This document shows positions 9,901 to 17,913 of a DNA stretch of 46,335 nt, piece by piece (position 1 is the first letter of the stretch; each line of letters opens with the position of its first letter). The stretch spans positions 1-46,335 of the forward strand of contig NZ_JACEZT010000026.1 of the NCBI RefSeq assembly GCF_014042345.1. Reading direction: 5' to 3'. The notes beneath the pieces were generated by a model. It made no database searches and was not told the origin of the DNA. It was given only the letters and a program-made list of their open reading frames with translations. Position numbers and translations under genes: made by a program. The stretch is from Rugamonas brunnea. Its GTDB lineage: Bacteria > Pseudomonadota > Gammaproteobacteria > Burkholderiales > Burkholderiaceae_D.

Positions 9901-12900
9901 GCGGTCGACAGGGCCACCACTTGATCCGTGGTCAGAGCCTTGACCTGGTTGGTCGACAGGGCAGCGATAGCGGCCGTCTTCAGTGCGGCGAAGTCGGCGG
10001 TGGTCAGCGCGGCGATGGCGTTGGTCGACAGACCTGCCACCTGGCCGGTGCTCAGGGCAGCTGCCTGGGCGGTGGTCAGGGCGCCGATCTGGTCGGTGTT
10101 CATGCCGTTCATCGCAGCGGTGCTCAGCGCGCCGATCTGGTTGGTCGACAGCGCGGCCACCTGGGCCGTGGTCAGGCCAGCCACTTGCGCCGACTTCAGC
10201 GCAGCGATGGCGTTGGTGCTCAGGCCCACGATGTCAGCCGTCTCGATGGCGGCGATGCTGTTGCTCGACAGCGCAGCCACCTGGGCGGTGCTCAGCGAGG
10301 CGAACTGGCTCGACGTCATTGCCACGATCTGGTCGGTGGTCAGGCCGGCAGCGATGTCAGCGGTGCTCAGGGCAGCCAGCTGGGCAGTCGGCATGTTGTT
10401 GACCTGGTTGGTCGTCAGCGCGGCCACCTGGGCGGTGCTCATTCCGGCGATCGCCGAGGTCTTCAGCGCAGCCAGATCAGCCGTTTCCATGGCAGCGATG
10501 TCGTCCGTGCTCAGGGCGGCAACTTGTGCGCTCGACAGCGAGTTCGCTTCAGCGGTCGACAGAGCCACCACTTGATCCGTGGTCAGGGCCTTGACCTGGT
10601 TGGTCGACAGGGCAGCGATGGCGGCCGTCTTCAGTGCGGCGAAGTCAGCGGTGGTCAGCGCGGCGATGGCGTTGGTCGACAGACCTGCCACCTGGCCGGT
10701 GCTCAGGGCAGCTGCCTGGGCGGTGGTCAGGGCGCCGATCTGGTCGGTGTTCATGCCGTTCATCGCGGCGGTGCTCAGCGCGCCGATCTGGTTGGTCGAC
10801 AGCGCGGCCACCTGGGCCGTGGTCAGGCCAGCCACTTGCGCCGACTTCAGGGCAGCGATGGCGTTGGTGCTCAGACCAACGATGTCAGCCGTTTCGATAG
10901 CGGCGATGCTGTTGCTCGACAGGGCAGCCACCTGGGCGGTGCTCAGCGAGGCCAGCTGGTTCGACGTCATCGCGACGATCTGGTCGGTGGTCAGGCCATT
11001 GGCGACGTCAGCGGTGCTCAAAGCAGCCAGCTGGGCCGTTGGCATGTTGTTGACCTGGTTGGTCGTCAGTGCGGCCACCTGGGCGGTGCTCAGGCCGGCG
11101 ATGGCCGAGGTTTTCAGCGCAGCCAGATCAGCCGTTTCCATCGCAGCGATGTCATCGGTGCTCAGGGCGGCAACTTGTGCGCTCGACAGCGAGTTCGCTT
11201 CTGCCGTGGACAGGGCCACCACCTGGTCGGTGGTCAGTGCCTTGACCTGGTTGGTCGACAGGGCAGCGATAGCGGCCGTCTTCAGTGCGGCGAAGTCGGC
11301 GGTGGTCAGGGCGGCAATCGCATTGGTCGACAGACCTGCCACCTGGCCGGTGCTCAGGGCAGCTGCCTGGGCCGTGGTCAGAGCGCCGATCTGGTCGGTG
11401 TTCATGCCGTTCATCGCGGCGGTGCTCAGCGCGCCGATCTGGTTGGTCGACAGCGCGGCAACTTGTGCCGTGGTCAGGCCAGCCACTTGCGCCGACTTCA
11501 GCGCAGCGATGGCGTTGGTGCTCAGGCCCACGATATCAGCCGTTTCGATGGCGGCGATGCTGTTGCTCGACAGGGCAGCCACCTGGGCGGTGCTCAGCGA
11601 GGCCAGCTGGTTCGACGTCATCGCGACGATCTGGTCGGTGGTCAGGCCATTGGCGACGTCAGCGGTGCTCAAAGCAGCCAGCTGGGCCGTTGGCATGTTG
11701 TTGACCTGGTTGGTCGTCAGTGCGGCCACCTGGGCGGTGCTCAGGCCGGCGATGGCCGAGGTTTTCAGCGCAGCCAGATCAGCCGTTTCCATCGCAGCGA
11801 TGTCATCGGTGCTCAGGGCGGCAACTTGTGCGCTCGACAGCGAGTTCGCTTCTGCCGTGGACAGGGCCACCACCTGGTCGGTGGTCAGTGCCTTGACCTG
11901 GTTGGTCGACAGGGCAGCGATGGCGGCCGTCTTCAGTGCGGCGAAGTCGGCGGTGGTCAGGGCGGCAATCGCATTGGTCGACAGGCCAGCCACCTGGCCG
12001 GTGCTCAGGGCAGCTGCCTGGGCGGTGGTCAGGGCGCCGATCTGGTCGGTGTTCATGCCGTTCATCGCGGCGGTGCTCAGCGCGCCGATCTGGTTGGTCG
12101 ACAGCGCGGCAACTTGTGCCGTGGTCAGGCCAGCCACTTGCGCCGACTTCAGCGCAGCGATGGCGTTGGTGGTCAGACCAACGATGTCAGCCGTTTCGAT
12201 AGCGGCGATGCTGTTGCTCGACAGGGCTGCCACTTGGGCGGTGCTCAGCGAGGCCAGCTGGCTCGACGTCATCGCGACGACCTGGTCGGTGGTCAGGCCA
12301 TTGGCGACGTCAGCAGTGCTCAGGGCAGCCAGTTGGGCGGTCGGCAGGTTGTTGACCTGGTTGGTCGTCAGCGCGGCCACCTGGGCGGTGCTCAGGCCGG
12401 CGATGGCCGAAGTTTTCAGCGCAGCCAGATCAGCCGTTTCCATCGCAGCGATGTCGTCGGTGCTCAGGGCGGCAACCTGGGTGCTCGACAGCGCATTGGC
12501 TTCGGAGGTCGTCAGGGCCACCACCTGGTCGGTGGTCAGCGCCTTGACCTGGTTGGTCGACAGGCCAGCGATGGCGGCCGTCTTCAGGGCGGCGAAGTCG
12601 GCGGTGGTCAGGGCGGCGATCGAGTTGGTCGACAGGCCAGCCACCTGGCCGGTGCTCAGGGCAGCTGCCTGGGCGGTGGTCAGGGCGCCGATCTGGTCGG
12701 TGTTCATGCCGGACATGGCGGCCGTGGTCAGCGCGCTGACCTGGTTGGTCGACAGCGCGGCCACCTGGGCCGTGGTCATGCCCGCCACTTGCGACGACTT
12801 CAGGGCAGCGATGCCAGCCGTGGTCAAGCCAACGATGTCAGCCGTTTCGATGGCGGCGATGCTGTTGCTCGACAGCGCAGCCACCTGGGCCGTGCTCAGC

Positions 12901-14918
12901 GAGGCCAGCTGGCTCGACGTCATCGCGACGACCTGGTCGGTAGTCAGACCGGCAGCGATATCAGCGGTGCTCAGGGCCACGAGCTGGGCCGTGGCCATGT
13001 TGTTCACCTGGTTGGTGGTCAGGGCAGCCACCTGGGCGGTGCTCAAGCCGGCGATGGCCGCGGTCTTCAGCGCGGTCAGGTCTGCCGTTTCCATGGCGGC
13101 GATATCATCCGTGCTCAGGGCGGCAACCTGGGTGCTCGACAGCGCATTGGCTTCGGAGGTCGTCAGGGCCACCACCTGGTCGGTGGTCAGCGCCTTGACC
13201 TGGTTGGTCGACAGGCCAGCGATGGCAGCCGTCTTCAGGGCCGCGAAGTCGGCGGTGGTCAGGGCGGCGATCGAGTTGGTCGACAGGCCAGCCACCTGGC
13301 CGGTGCTCAGGGCAGCTGCCTGGGCCGTGGTCAGGGCGCCGATCTGGTCGGTGTTCATGCCGGACATGGCAGCCGTGGTCAGCGCGCTAACCTGGTTGGT
13401 CGACAGCGCGGCCACCTGGGCCGTGGTCATGCCTGCCACTTGCGCCGACTTCAGCGCGGCGATGGCGTTGGTGGTCAGGCCGGTGATGTCAGCCGTTTCG
13501 ATGGCGGCGATGTTGTTGCTCGACAGGGCTGCCACCTGGGCCGTGCTCAGGGCGGCCAGCTGGCTCGACGTCAGCGCGACGATCTGGTCGGTGGTCAGGC
13601 CGTTGGCCACGTTGGCGGTGCTCAGGGCGGCCAGTTGGGCGGTCGGCAGGTTGTTGATCTGGTTGGTGGTCATGGCGGCGACCTGGGCGGAGCCCAGACC
13701 GGCGATGGCCGAGGTCTTCAGCGCGGCCAGGTCGGCCGTTTCCAGTGCGACGATATCATCGGTGCTCAGCGCGGCGACCTGGGTGCTCGACAGGGCGTTG
13801 GCTTCGGAAGTCGACAGCGCCACCACCTGGTCGGTGGTCAGGGCCTTGACCTGGTTGGTCGACAGGGCGGCGATGGCAGCCGTCTTCAGGGCGGCGAAGT
13901 CGGCGGTGGTCAGGGCGGCGATCGAGTTGGTCGACAGGCCAGCCACCTGGCCGGTGCTCAGGGCTGCTGCCTGGGCCGTGGTCAGGGCGCCGATCTGGTC
14001 GGTGTTCATGCCGGTCATGGCAGCCGTGGTCAGCGCGCTGACCTGGTTGGTCGACAGCGCGGCCACCTGGGCCGTGGTCATGCCCGCCACTTGCGCCGAC
14101 TTCAGGGCGGCGATGGCGTTGGTGGTCAGGCCGGTGATGTCCGCCGTTTCGATGGCGGCGATGCTGTTGCTCGACAGCGCGGCCACTTGCGCCGTGCTCA
14201 GGGCGGCCAGCTGGCTGGACGTCAGCGCGACGATCTGGTCGGTGGTCAGGCCGTTGGCCACGTTGGCGGTGCTCAGGGCGGCCAGTTGGGCGGTCGGCAG
14301 GTTGTTGATCTGGGTGGTGGTCAGGGCGGCGACCTGGGCCGACGCGAGGCCGGCGATGGCGGCCGTCTTCAGGGCGGCCAGGTCCGCCGTCTGCATGGCG
14401 GCGATATCATCGGTGCTCAATGCCGCCACTTGCGCGGTGGTCAGGGCGTTGGCCTGGTCGGTACCGAGCGCCACCACCTGGTCGGTCGTCATGGCTTTGA
14501 CCTGGGTGGTCGTCAGGGCGGCGACGGAGGAGGTCTTCAGTGCGGCGAAGTCAGCGGTTTCCATCGCGACCACGTCGTCGGTGGTCAGCGCGGCGGCTTG
14601 CTGGGTCGACAGGGCATTGGCCTGGGAGGTGGTCATCGCAACGATCTGATCGGTCGTCAGTGCCTTCGTTTGCGCGGTCGTCAGGCCAGCCAGCGTGGAG
14701 GTGGTGATGGCGGCGAAATCGGCGGTGGTCAGCGAGGGCAGCGTGGCCGTCGTGATCGCGCCGATTTGCGTGGAACTGAATACAGCGATTTGCGTACTGG
14801 TGAAGGCGGCGATTTGATCGGAATTGAGCCCCGCAATGTCCGAGGTCACCAGCGTGGTGATCTCTTGCGTGGTCAGATTCGCGATCTGATCAGTTGTCAT
14901 ACTCGTTACGATGCTCAT
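3948..14918 (-). CDS. Giant octad-repeat protein, probable type I secretion substrate with C-terminal EF-hand-like loops
   Basis: 3,656 residues with no signal peptide. Residues 7-3382 consist wholly of an octad with consensus L-[ST]-[ST]-x-Q-[IV]-x-A (420 copies by hand count). Residues 7-3044 are 14 tandem super-units of exactly 217 residues (26 octads plus one 9-residue unit ending in Gly). Shorter blocks of 161, 81 and 96 residues follow. The last 274 residues are non-repetitive, with acidic calcium-type loops DRNGNGTIDD, DTNHDGVIDS and DSNADGVSQAGE, as seen near the C-termini of many T1SS-exported proteins. There are no GGxGxDxxx nonapeptides and no LapA-like N-terminal retention module. 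Start chosen at 14918 because AGGAGA lies 8-13 bases upstream. Secretion by the adjacent transporter is inferred from orientation and domain type. Function is unknown; adhesin, matrix or surface-layer roles are all possible. Confidence 0.9.
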   Translation of the reverse strand: MSIVTSMTTDQIANLTTQEITTLVTSDIAGLNSDQIAAFTSTQIAVFSSTQIGAITTATLPSLTTADFAAITTSTLAGLTTAQTKALTTDQIVAMTTSQANALSTQQAAALTTDDVVAMETADFAALKTSSVAALTTTQVKAMTTDQVVALGTDQANALTTAQVAALSTDDIAAMQTADLAALKTAAIAGLASAQVAALTTTQINNLPTAQLAALSTANVANGLTTDQIVALTSSQLAALSTAQVAALSSNSIAAIETADITGLTTNAIAALKSAQVAGMTTAQVAALSTNQVSALTTAAMTGMNTDQIGALTTAQAAALSTGQVAGLSTNSIAALTTADFAALKTAAIAALSTNQVKALTTDQVVALSTSEANALSSTQVAALSTDDIVALETADLAALKTSAIAGLGSAQVAAMTTNQINNLPTAQLAALSTANVANGLTTDQIVALTSSQLAALSTAQVAALSSNNIAAIETADITGLTTNAIAALKSAQVAGMTTAQVAALSTNQVSALTTAAMSGMNTDQIGALTTAQAAALSTGQVAGLSTNSIAALTTADFAALKTAAIAGLSTNQVKALTTDQVVALTTSEANALSSTQVAALSTDDIAAMETADLTALKTAAIAGLSTAQVAALTTNQVNNMATAQLVALSTADIAAGLTTDQVVAMTSSQLASLSTAQVAALSSNSIAAIETADIVGLTTAGIAALKSSQVAGMTTAQVAALSTNQVSALTTAAMSGMNTDQIGALTTAQAAALSTGQVAGLSTNSIAALTTADFAALKTAAIAGLSTNQVKALTTDQVVALTTSEANALSSTQVAALSTDDIAAMETADLAALKTSAIAGLSTAQVAALTTNQVNNLPTAQLAALSTADVANGLTTDQVVAMTSSQLASLSTAQVAALSSNSIAAIETADIVGLTTNAIAALKSAQVAGLTTAQVAALSTNQIGALSTAAMNGMNTDQIGALTTAQAAALSTGQVAGLSTNAIAALTTADFAALKTAAIAALSTNQVKALTTDQVVALSTAEANSLSSAQVAALSTDDIAAMETADLAALKTSAIAGLSTAQVAALTTNQVNNMPTAQLAALSTADVANGLTTDQIVAMTSNQLASLSTAQVAALSSNSIAAIETADIVGLSTNAIAALKSAQVAGLTTAQVAALSTNQIGALSTAAMNGMNTDQIGALTTAQAAALSTGQVAGLSTNAIAALTTADFAALKTAAIAALSTNQVKALTTDQVVALSTAEANSLSSAQVAALSTDDIAAMETADLAALKTSAIAGLSTAQVAALTTNQVNNMPTAQLAALSTADVANGLTTDQIVAMTSNQLASLSTAQVAALSSNSIAAIETADIVGLSTNAIAALKSAQVAGLTTAQVAALSTNQIGALSTAAMNGMNTDQIGALTTAQAAALSTGQVAGLSTNAIAALTTADFAALKTAAIAALSTNQVKALTTDQVVALSTAEANSLSSAQVAALSTDDIAAMETADLAALKTSAIAGMSTAQVAALTTNQVNNMPTAQLAALSTADIAAGLTTDQIVAMTSSQFASLSTAQVAALSSNSIAAIETADIVGLSTNAIAALKSAQVAGLTTAQVAALSTNQIGALSTAAMNGMNTDQIGALTTAQAAALSTGQVAGLSTNAIAALTTADFAALKTAAIAALSTNQVKALTTDQVVALSTAEANSLSSAQVAALSTDDIAAMETADLAALKTSAIAGLSTAQVAALTTNQVNNMPTAQLAALSTADVAAGLTTDQIVAMTSSQFASLSTAQVAALSSNSIAAIETADIVGLSTNAIAALKSAQVAGLTTAQVAALSTNQIGALSTAAMNGMNTDQIGALTTAQAAALSTGQVAGLSTNAIAALTTADFAALKTAAIAALSTNQVKALTTDQVVALSTAEANSLSSAQVAALSTDDIAAMETADLAALKTSAIAGLSTAQVAALTTNQVNNMPTAQLAALSTADIAAGLTTDQIVAMTSSQFASLSTAQVAALSSNSIAAIETADIVGLSTNAIAALKSAQVAGLTTAQVAALSTNQIGALSTAAMNGMNTDQIGALTTAQAAALSTGQVAGLSTNAIAALTTADFAALKTAAIAALSTNQVKALTTDQVVALSTAEANSLSSAQVAALSTDDIAAMETADLAALKTSAIAGLSTAQVAALTTNQVNNMATAQLAALSTADIAAGLTTDQIVAMTSSQFASLSTAQVAALSSNSIAAIETADIVGLSTNAIAALKSAQVAGLTTAQVAALSTNQIGALSTAAMNGMNTDQIGALTTAQAAALSTGQVAGLSTNAIAALTTADFAALKTAAIAALSTNQVKALTTDQVVALSTAEANSLSSAQVAALSTDDIAAMETADLAALKTSAIAGLSTAQVAALTTNQVNNMATAQLAALSTADVAAGLTTDQIVAMTSSQFASLSTAQVAALSSNSIAAIETADIVGLTTAAVAALKSSQVAGLTTAQVAALSTNQVSALTTAAMSGMNTDQIGALTTAQAAALSTGQVAGLSTNAIAALTTDDFAALKTAAIAGLSTNQVKALTTDQVVALTTAEANSLSSAQVAALSTDDIAAMQTADLAALKTSSIAGLSTAQVAALTTNQVNNMPTAQLAALSTADIAAGLTTDQIVAMTSSQFASLSTAQVAALSSNSIAAIETADIVGLTTAAVAALKSAQVAGLTTAQVAALSTNQVSALTTAAMSGMNTDQIGALTTAQAAALSTGQVAGLSTNAIAALTTDDFAALKTAAIAGLSTNQVKALTTDQVVALTTAEANSLSSAQVAALSTDDIAAMQTADLAALKTSSIAGLSTAQVAALTTNQVNNMPTAQLAALSTADVAAGLTTDQIVAMTSSQFASLSTAQVAALSSNSIAAIETADIVGLTTAAVAALKSSQVAGMTTAQVAALSTNQVSALTTAAMTGMNTDQIGALTTAQAAALSTGQVAGLSTNSIAALTTADFAALKTAAIAGLSTNQVKALTTDQVVALSTSEANALSSAQVAALTTDDIAAMETADITALKTSAFAGLTSAQVGALTTTQVNNLATAQLAALSTADVANGLTTDQIVALTSSQIGALSTAQVAALSSNNVAAIETADIGGLTTAAVAALKSAQIAALATAQVAALSSNQAAALTTANMAALNSDQAGALTTAQAAALSSGQVAALATASVANLATADLAALKTAAIAALTTNQVRALTTSQIASLPTADVMVLTTSQMTNGLSTDQIVALTSDQFSVLSTAQVNGLSTASMVAIETADIAALKTSVIATLRTAQINALTTDQVVALSTNQVAALSTAAISAGLTSDQVVALSSNQLTTLSTGQLAALSTANLVAMETSDFSSLTTNQISHLSTGQIHSLTTDQIHNMTTTQVHSLTTVQIHALTSQQVQAMTTDQIHALQSLTPIVLDLNDNGIQTLSVTQGVQFDMQANGSKVNTGWIAGGDGFLAMDRNGNGTIDDGSELFGSGTTLADGQKATTGYQALAELDTNHDGVIDSKDSAFADLRVWVDSNADGVSQAGELKSLASLNITQLNLDVTKGSAIDNGNISGLTSTYTTADGRSHGAADVWFESGKADVAAPAVDLRGNVSSLVQAMSAFGSGEGAAATGGTLKLDGSNASGGVNTAVAAMADALKQFDANGQLFGSTQTAATDAELHLKALRDTGSHGFLATPQK
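5787..14900 (-). repeat. 14 x 651-bp tandem super-repeat inside the giant gene
   Basis: Each unit encodes 217 residues: 26 octads and a 27th unit lengthened by one Gly (LSTANVANG or LSTADIAAG). Unit boundaries fall every 651 bases from 14900 downwards. Central units are nearly identical at DNA level: 10900-11270 matches 11551-11921 over 371 bases without a difference. Most other neighbours differ by scattered, largely synonymous changes. A shorter, more diverged octad region continues to 4773. The array invites unequal recombination, and copy number may vary between strains or assemblies. Confidence 0.95.
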
Positions 14919-14965
14919 TGCATTTCTCCTGAAGTTCGCCGCTAATTTCTGATTGGAAACGAATG

Positions 14966-14991
14966 GGAGCCGACGGGCGACCCGTGGCTCC
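14966..14991 (-). promoter_or_regulatory. Hairpin in the leader of the giant gene
   Basis: GGAGCC / GGCTCC and ACGGG / CCCGT pair around a CGA triloop, with one bulged G at 72 of the line (14972). The hairpin ends 48 bases before the start codon and would lie in the 5' untranslated region. It leaves the AGGAGA ribosome-binding site free, so any role (mRNA stability, protein binding) is speculative. Confidence 0.4.
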
Positions 14992-15817
14992 TTCTCCTGA
15001 CCAGTGGCAATTGCCGATTTTTACTTGCTTTATGTTCTGTACGCCTGAAGCTGTGGCCACAAAAAACCCGGCCGTTCATTCTTAACGTCAACAAAAAAGT
15101 TAACTTTAGGAATTTCATGCCGGGCTAAGTCGTCATCCGCAAGCCCCACGCACTATCATTTAAACAACTTTTCTCTCTGTTTATGCTGCTGCCGACCCTG
15201 TATCCCGCAGACGGTCCGTTTCGGTATAAAGCGACCTGCCGGATACTTTCATTAAGTAAACTTGTTCTCGCTCAGCAATAAATTGCACCAGCAACCGGCC
15301 CGCGCACGGACCGTGTTTACGCAAAGCAATACCCTGAAGTATAACTCACCTAATTTCCTAAAAGAATGTTTCTGCGAAGCTGTCTCGTGCTCGCAACCTA
15401 TTGATCTTGCAAGATTTTGATGCCGCTAACGCGACGTCCGACGATAGTCCAGTCCATTGTAGAGCTTGCAATTTGGATGCCATCTGGCAAACAGAATGGC
15501 GAAACCGTCTTAATTCACTAGGGAAACACCAGGCCAGGAACGACTGTGCATCAGCCACATGACGCCCACATGACATGGCATGGACGGGCGCTACCGCCCC
15601 GCGCCCCGGGCCGGAGCTCGCATGCCCTGTTTAGGGGATAGCCTGGCCCCGCCATCAGCGTTAGCCACCCGCCACCGCAGCACGAGATGAGCAAAACGAT
15701 CATTTCGGCAAGGCCCGAGGGCGACGTAGGACCAGTCCTACACCGTTATTGTCGCTAAATTGTCGCGCAAATTTCTCTCGAAAACACACATGGGCGAAAA
15801 TGCCGCCGAACAATACA

Positions 15818-15849
15818 ACAACGGCGCCCCGTTGCCGGGGCGCCGTTGT
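15818..15849 (-). terminator. Terminator hairpin of the DUF885 gene
   Basis: A 13-bp perfect stem (ACAACGGCGCCCC, loop GTTGCC, complement) lies 54 bases after the DUF885 stop codon. The following minus-strand sequence is only moderately T-rich (TGTATTGTTC), so termination may be partly factor-assisted. Confidence 0.65.
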
Positions 15850-15902
15850 CAGCGCTGTGGGGGAAAAGCCGCGTCACCGGGCGCCGGGCGCCCGCGTAAC
15901 GC

Positions 15903-17684
15903 TCAGGTCCGTTGCTGCGCCGCGACCCAGGCCTTGATGCGCGCTTCCAGCACATCCATCGGCAAGGCGCCCGCGCCCAGCACCTCGTCGTGGAAGGCGC
16001 GGATGTCGAACTTGGCGCCCAGCTGCTGGCGCGCATAGTCGCGCAGTTCGAGGATCTTCAACTGGCCGATCTTGTAACCGAGCGCCTGGCCCGGCCAGAC
16101 GATGTAGCGGTCGGTCTCGCTTTGCACGTCCACTTCCTCGATGCCCGAGTGCGCGTGGAAGAAGTCCACCACCTGCTGGCGGTTCCACTGTTTATAGTGC
16201 AGGCCGGTGTCGACCACCAGCCGGATGGCGCGCAGCATCTCGTCCTGCAGGTGGCCATAGTAGCTGTACGGGTCGGTGTAGAAACCAAGCTCCTCGCCCA
16301 GGCGCTCCGCGTACAGGGCCCAGCCTTCCGTGTAGGCCGTGTAGTTCGGCTGCTGGCGGAACGCGGGCAAGCCCTGCAATTCCTGGGCGATGGCGATCTG
16401 CATGTGGTGGCCGGGCACGCCTTCGTGCAGGGCCGTCGTTTCCACGTCGATCAGCGAACGCTTGGCGAACTCGCCCGTGTTGACCATCACCCGGCCCGGC
16501 CGGCTGCCGTCCGGCGTTCCCTGGTTGTACGAGGCGCCGGCCGCCCCTTCCTCGCGGAACTCCTCGACCGGCATGATCTTGACCTTGGCCTTGGGCAGCA
16601 CGCCGAACTGCTGCGGCAGCTTGGCATACATCTGGTCCGTGTACTTGGTGTACAGGTCCAGCAATTCCTGGCGCGACTTCGGATGCAGGGCCGCATTGGC
16701 GTGGACGGCCGCGTTGAAGCTCTTCAGGTCGGCATAGCCCATCTTCTTCGCCACGGCCAGCATCTGGCCCTCGATGCGGGCCACCTCGGCCAGGCCCAGC
16801 TGGTGGATCTGCTCGGGCGTCTGGTCGGTGGTGGTGGCCGAGCGCACCCGGTAGCTGTAGCGGGCCGCGCCGTCCGGCAGCGACCACAGGCCCGGCTCGG
16901 TGCGGCCCTGGGGCAGGTAGACGTTCTTCACGAACGCGGCGAATTGCCTGTAGGCGGGCACCACGTCATGCTCGATGGCGGCCAGGATCTCCTTTTTCAG
17001 GCGCGCCTTGTCGGCCGCGCTGAAACTGGCCGGGAAGCGGTTCAGCGGTTCCGCGAACGGCGAGGCGGCCGGCGCCATGGCGGCCAGGTCCTCGCACTGG
17101 CGCGCGATCTTGGGGATCAGGAACTGGGGCGGCATCAGGTGGTCGTGCATGCCGTTCTGCATCTGGATGGTGGTGTCGGCGAAGGCGCGCGGCAAAGCGT
17201 GCAGGCGGGCCAGGTAGTCGTCGTAGTCCTTGACCGTGTCGAACGCCAGCGCCGACACCAGCTGCGGCGCGTCGATGTGGATGCCGGAATTTTGCAGCAC
17301 CGGCATTTCCCATTCCTTGAAACGGGCGCCGTCCAGGTTCAGGCGCAGCGAGCGCACCATCAGCGCCTGGTTCAGCTGCTCCTGCTCGGGGAAGCCGGTG
17401 GTGTCGATGGCTTCGAAGCGGCGCAGGAAGTCGGCGCTGGCGCGGATGTCGGCGTCGATGGCGGCCTGGGAAAAGTCCGTCAGGCGGTCGTTGTAGCGTT
17501 TGTCGCCCAGCATGGAGGCCAACTCGGGGTTGGTGCGCATGGTGTAATCCCACTGCTCCTTGATCAGGCTGTCGAGCTGCTGGCGGCGCGCGGCCAGGTC
17601 GGGCGCGGGGGCGCCGGCATGGGCCGCGCCCATCACGAGGAATAACAGCAGCGCGCTGGCGCCGCTACGGGAAGTCAGAGTCAT
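15903..17684 (-). CDS. DUF885 family secreted metallopeptidase-like protein
   Basis: The 593-residue product starts MTLTSRSGASALLLFLVMG..AHA, a typical Sec signal peptide cleaved after AHA. The body matches the DUF885 family: HEGVPGHHMQIA (His at about residue 420) is the zinc-binding HExxxGH-type motif, followed by YTEGWALYAERLG, which carries the downstream Glu. Members are presumed periplasmic zinc peptidases; the substrate is not known. The frame is open for 51 more codons upstream, but that stretch runs into the divergent ilvE control region and lacks a signal sequence, so the ATG at 17684 is preferred. A hairpin terminator follows the gene. It is probably monocistronic. Confidence 0.87.
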   Translation of the reverse strand: MTLTSRSGASALLLFLVMGAAHAGAPAPDLAARRQQLDSLIKEQWDYTMRTNPELASMLGDKRYNDRLTDFSQAAIDADIRASADFLRRFEAIDTTGFPEQEQLNQALMVRSLRLNLDGARFKEWEMPVLQNSGIHIDAPQLVSALAFDTVKDYDDYLARLHALPRAFADTTIQMQNGMHDHLMPPQFLIPKIARQCEDLAAMAPAASPFAEPLNRFPASFSAADKARLKKEILAAIEHDVVPAYRQFAAFVKNVYLPQGRTEPGLWSLPDGAARYSYRVRSATTTDQTPEQIHQLGLAEVARIEGQMLAVAKKMGYADLKSFNAAVHANAALHPKSRQELLDLYTKYTDQMYAKLPQQFGVLPKAKVKIMPVEEFREEGAAGASYNQGTPDGSRPGRVMVNTGEFAKRSLIDVETTALHEGVPGHHMQIAIAQELQGLPAFRQQPNYTAYTEGWALYAERLGEELGFYTDPYSYYGHLQDEMLRAIRLVVDTGLHYKQWNRQQVVDFFHAHSGIEEVDVQSETDRYIVWPGQALGYKIGQLKILELRDYARQQLGAKFDIRAFHDEVLGAGALPMDVLEARIKAWVAAQQRT

Positions 17685-17913
17685 GGTGGCCGGTCCGTCG
17701 AAAAATGGTGAAGGCTGCAATGTAGACGGCGCGGCCACATCGGGCACGCGGAATGTGACAGACTGTTGAAATTCGGGCATGAATTGCAAACCGGCGGGAC
17801 AGGGCGGGTCCGGCCCGGCGGCAATTCTTGGTATCATGGGGGACGCCCACGCCCAGCGTGGTCACCGGACAATGCATTTCCCCCATCCAGACCCACTTAA
17901 CGACACCGACACC

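Larger units (their letters stand above)
14919..15902. other. Gene-free region upstream of the giant gene
   Basis: About 980 bases separate the giant gene from the DUF885 terminator region. No convincing coding sequence was found on either strand. GC content is visibly lower than in the flanking genes. Identifiable elements are the leader hairpin (14966-14991), a 12-bp perfect palindrome AAAGTTAACTTT (15096-15107), and the DUF885 terminator at the right end. The promoter of the giant gene must lie here, but no clean -35/-10 pair could be placed. A long regulatory region or an unrecognised small RNA is possible. Confidence 0.5.

Noticed and set aside
10579..14649. Another long antisense frame over the repeat array
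   Set aside because: Same cause as above; shorter frames at 651-base spacing simply echo the tandem unit.
4773..14900. TAL-effector relationship of the octads (LTxDQVVA resembles the start of TALE repeats)
   Set aside because: TALE units are 33-35 residues with two helices and a variable di-residue; only a six-residue resemblance exists here.
5787..14900. CRISPR-like array
   Set aside because: Repeats are coding, contiguous and 651 bases long, with no spacers.
3975..14945. Antisense open frame of 3,656 codons opposite the giant gene
   Set aside because: It mirrors the repeat: sense codon choice avoids the triplets that read as stops on the other strand, so the frame stays open throughout. 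It has an Arg/Gly/His-rich composition, no ribosome-binding site and no known motif. The equal length is coincidental.
15290..15320. Possible sigma-54 promoter for the giant gene (TGGTGC...TTGC on the minus strand)
   Set aside because: GG and GC are 11 bases apart; sigma-54 requires 10.
15358..15576. 72-codon frame in the gene-free region
   Set aside because: No ribosome-binding site, no recognisable motif, and poor codon bias for this genome.
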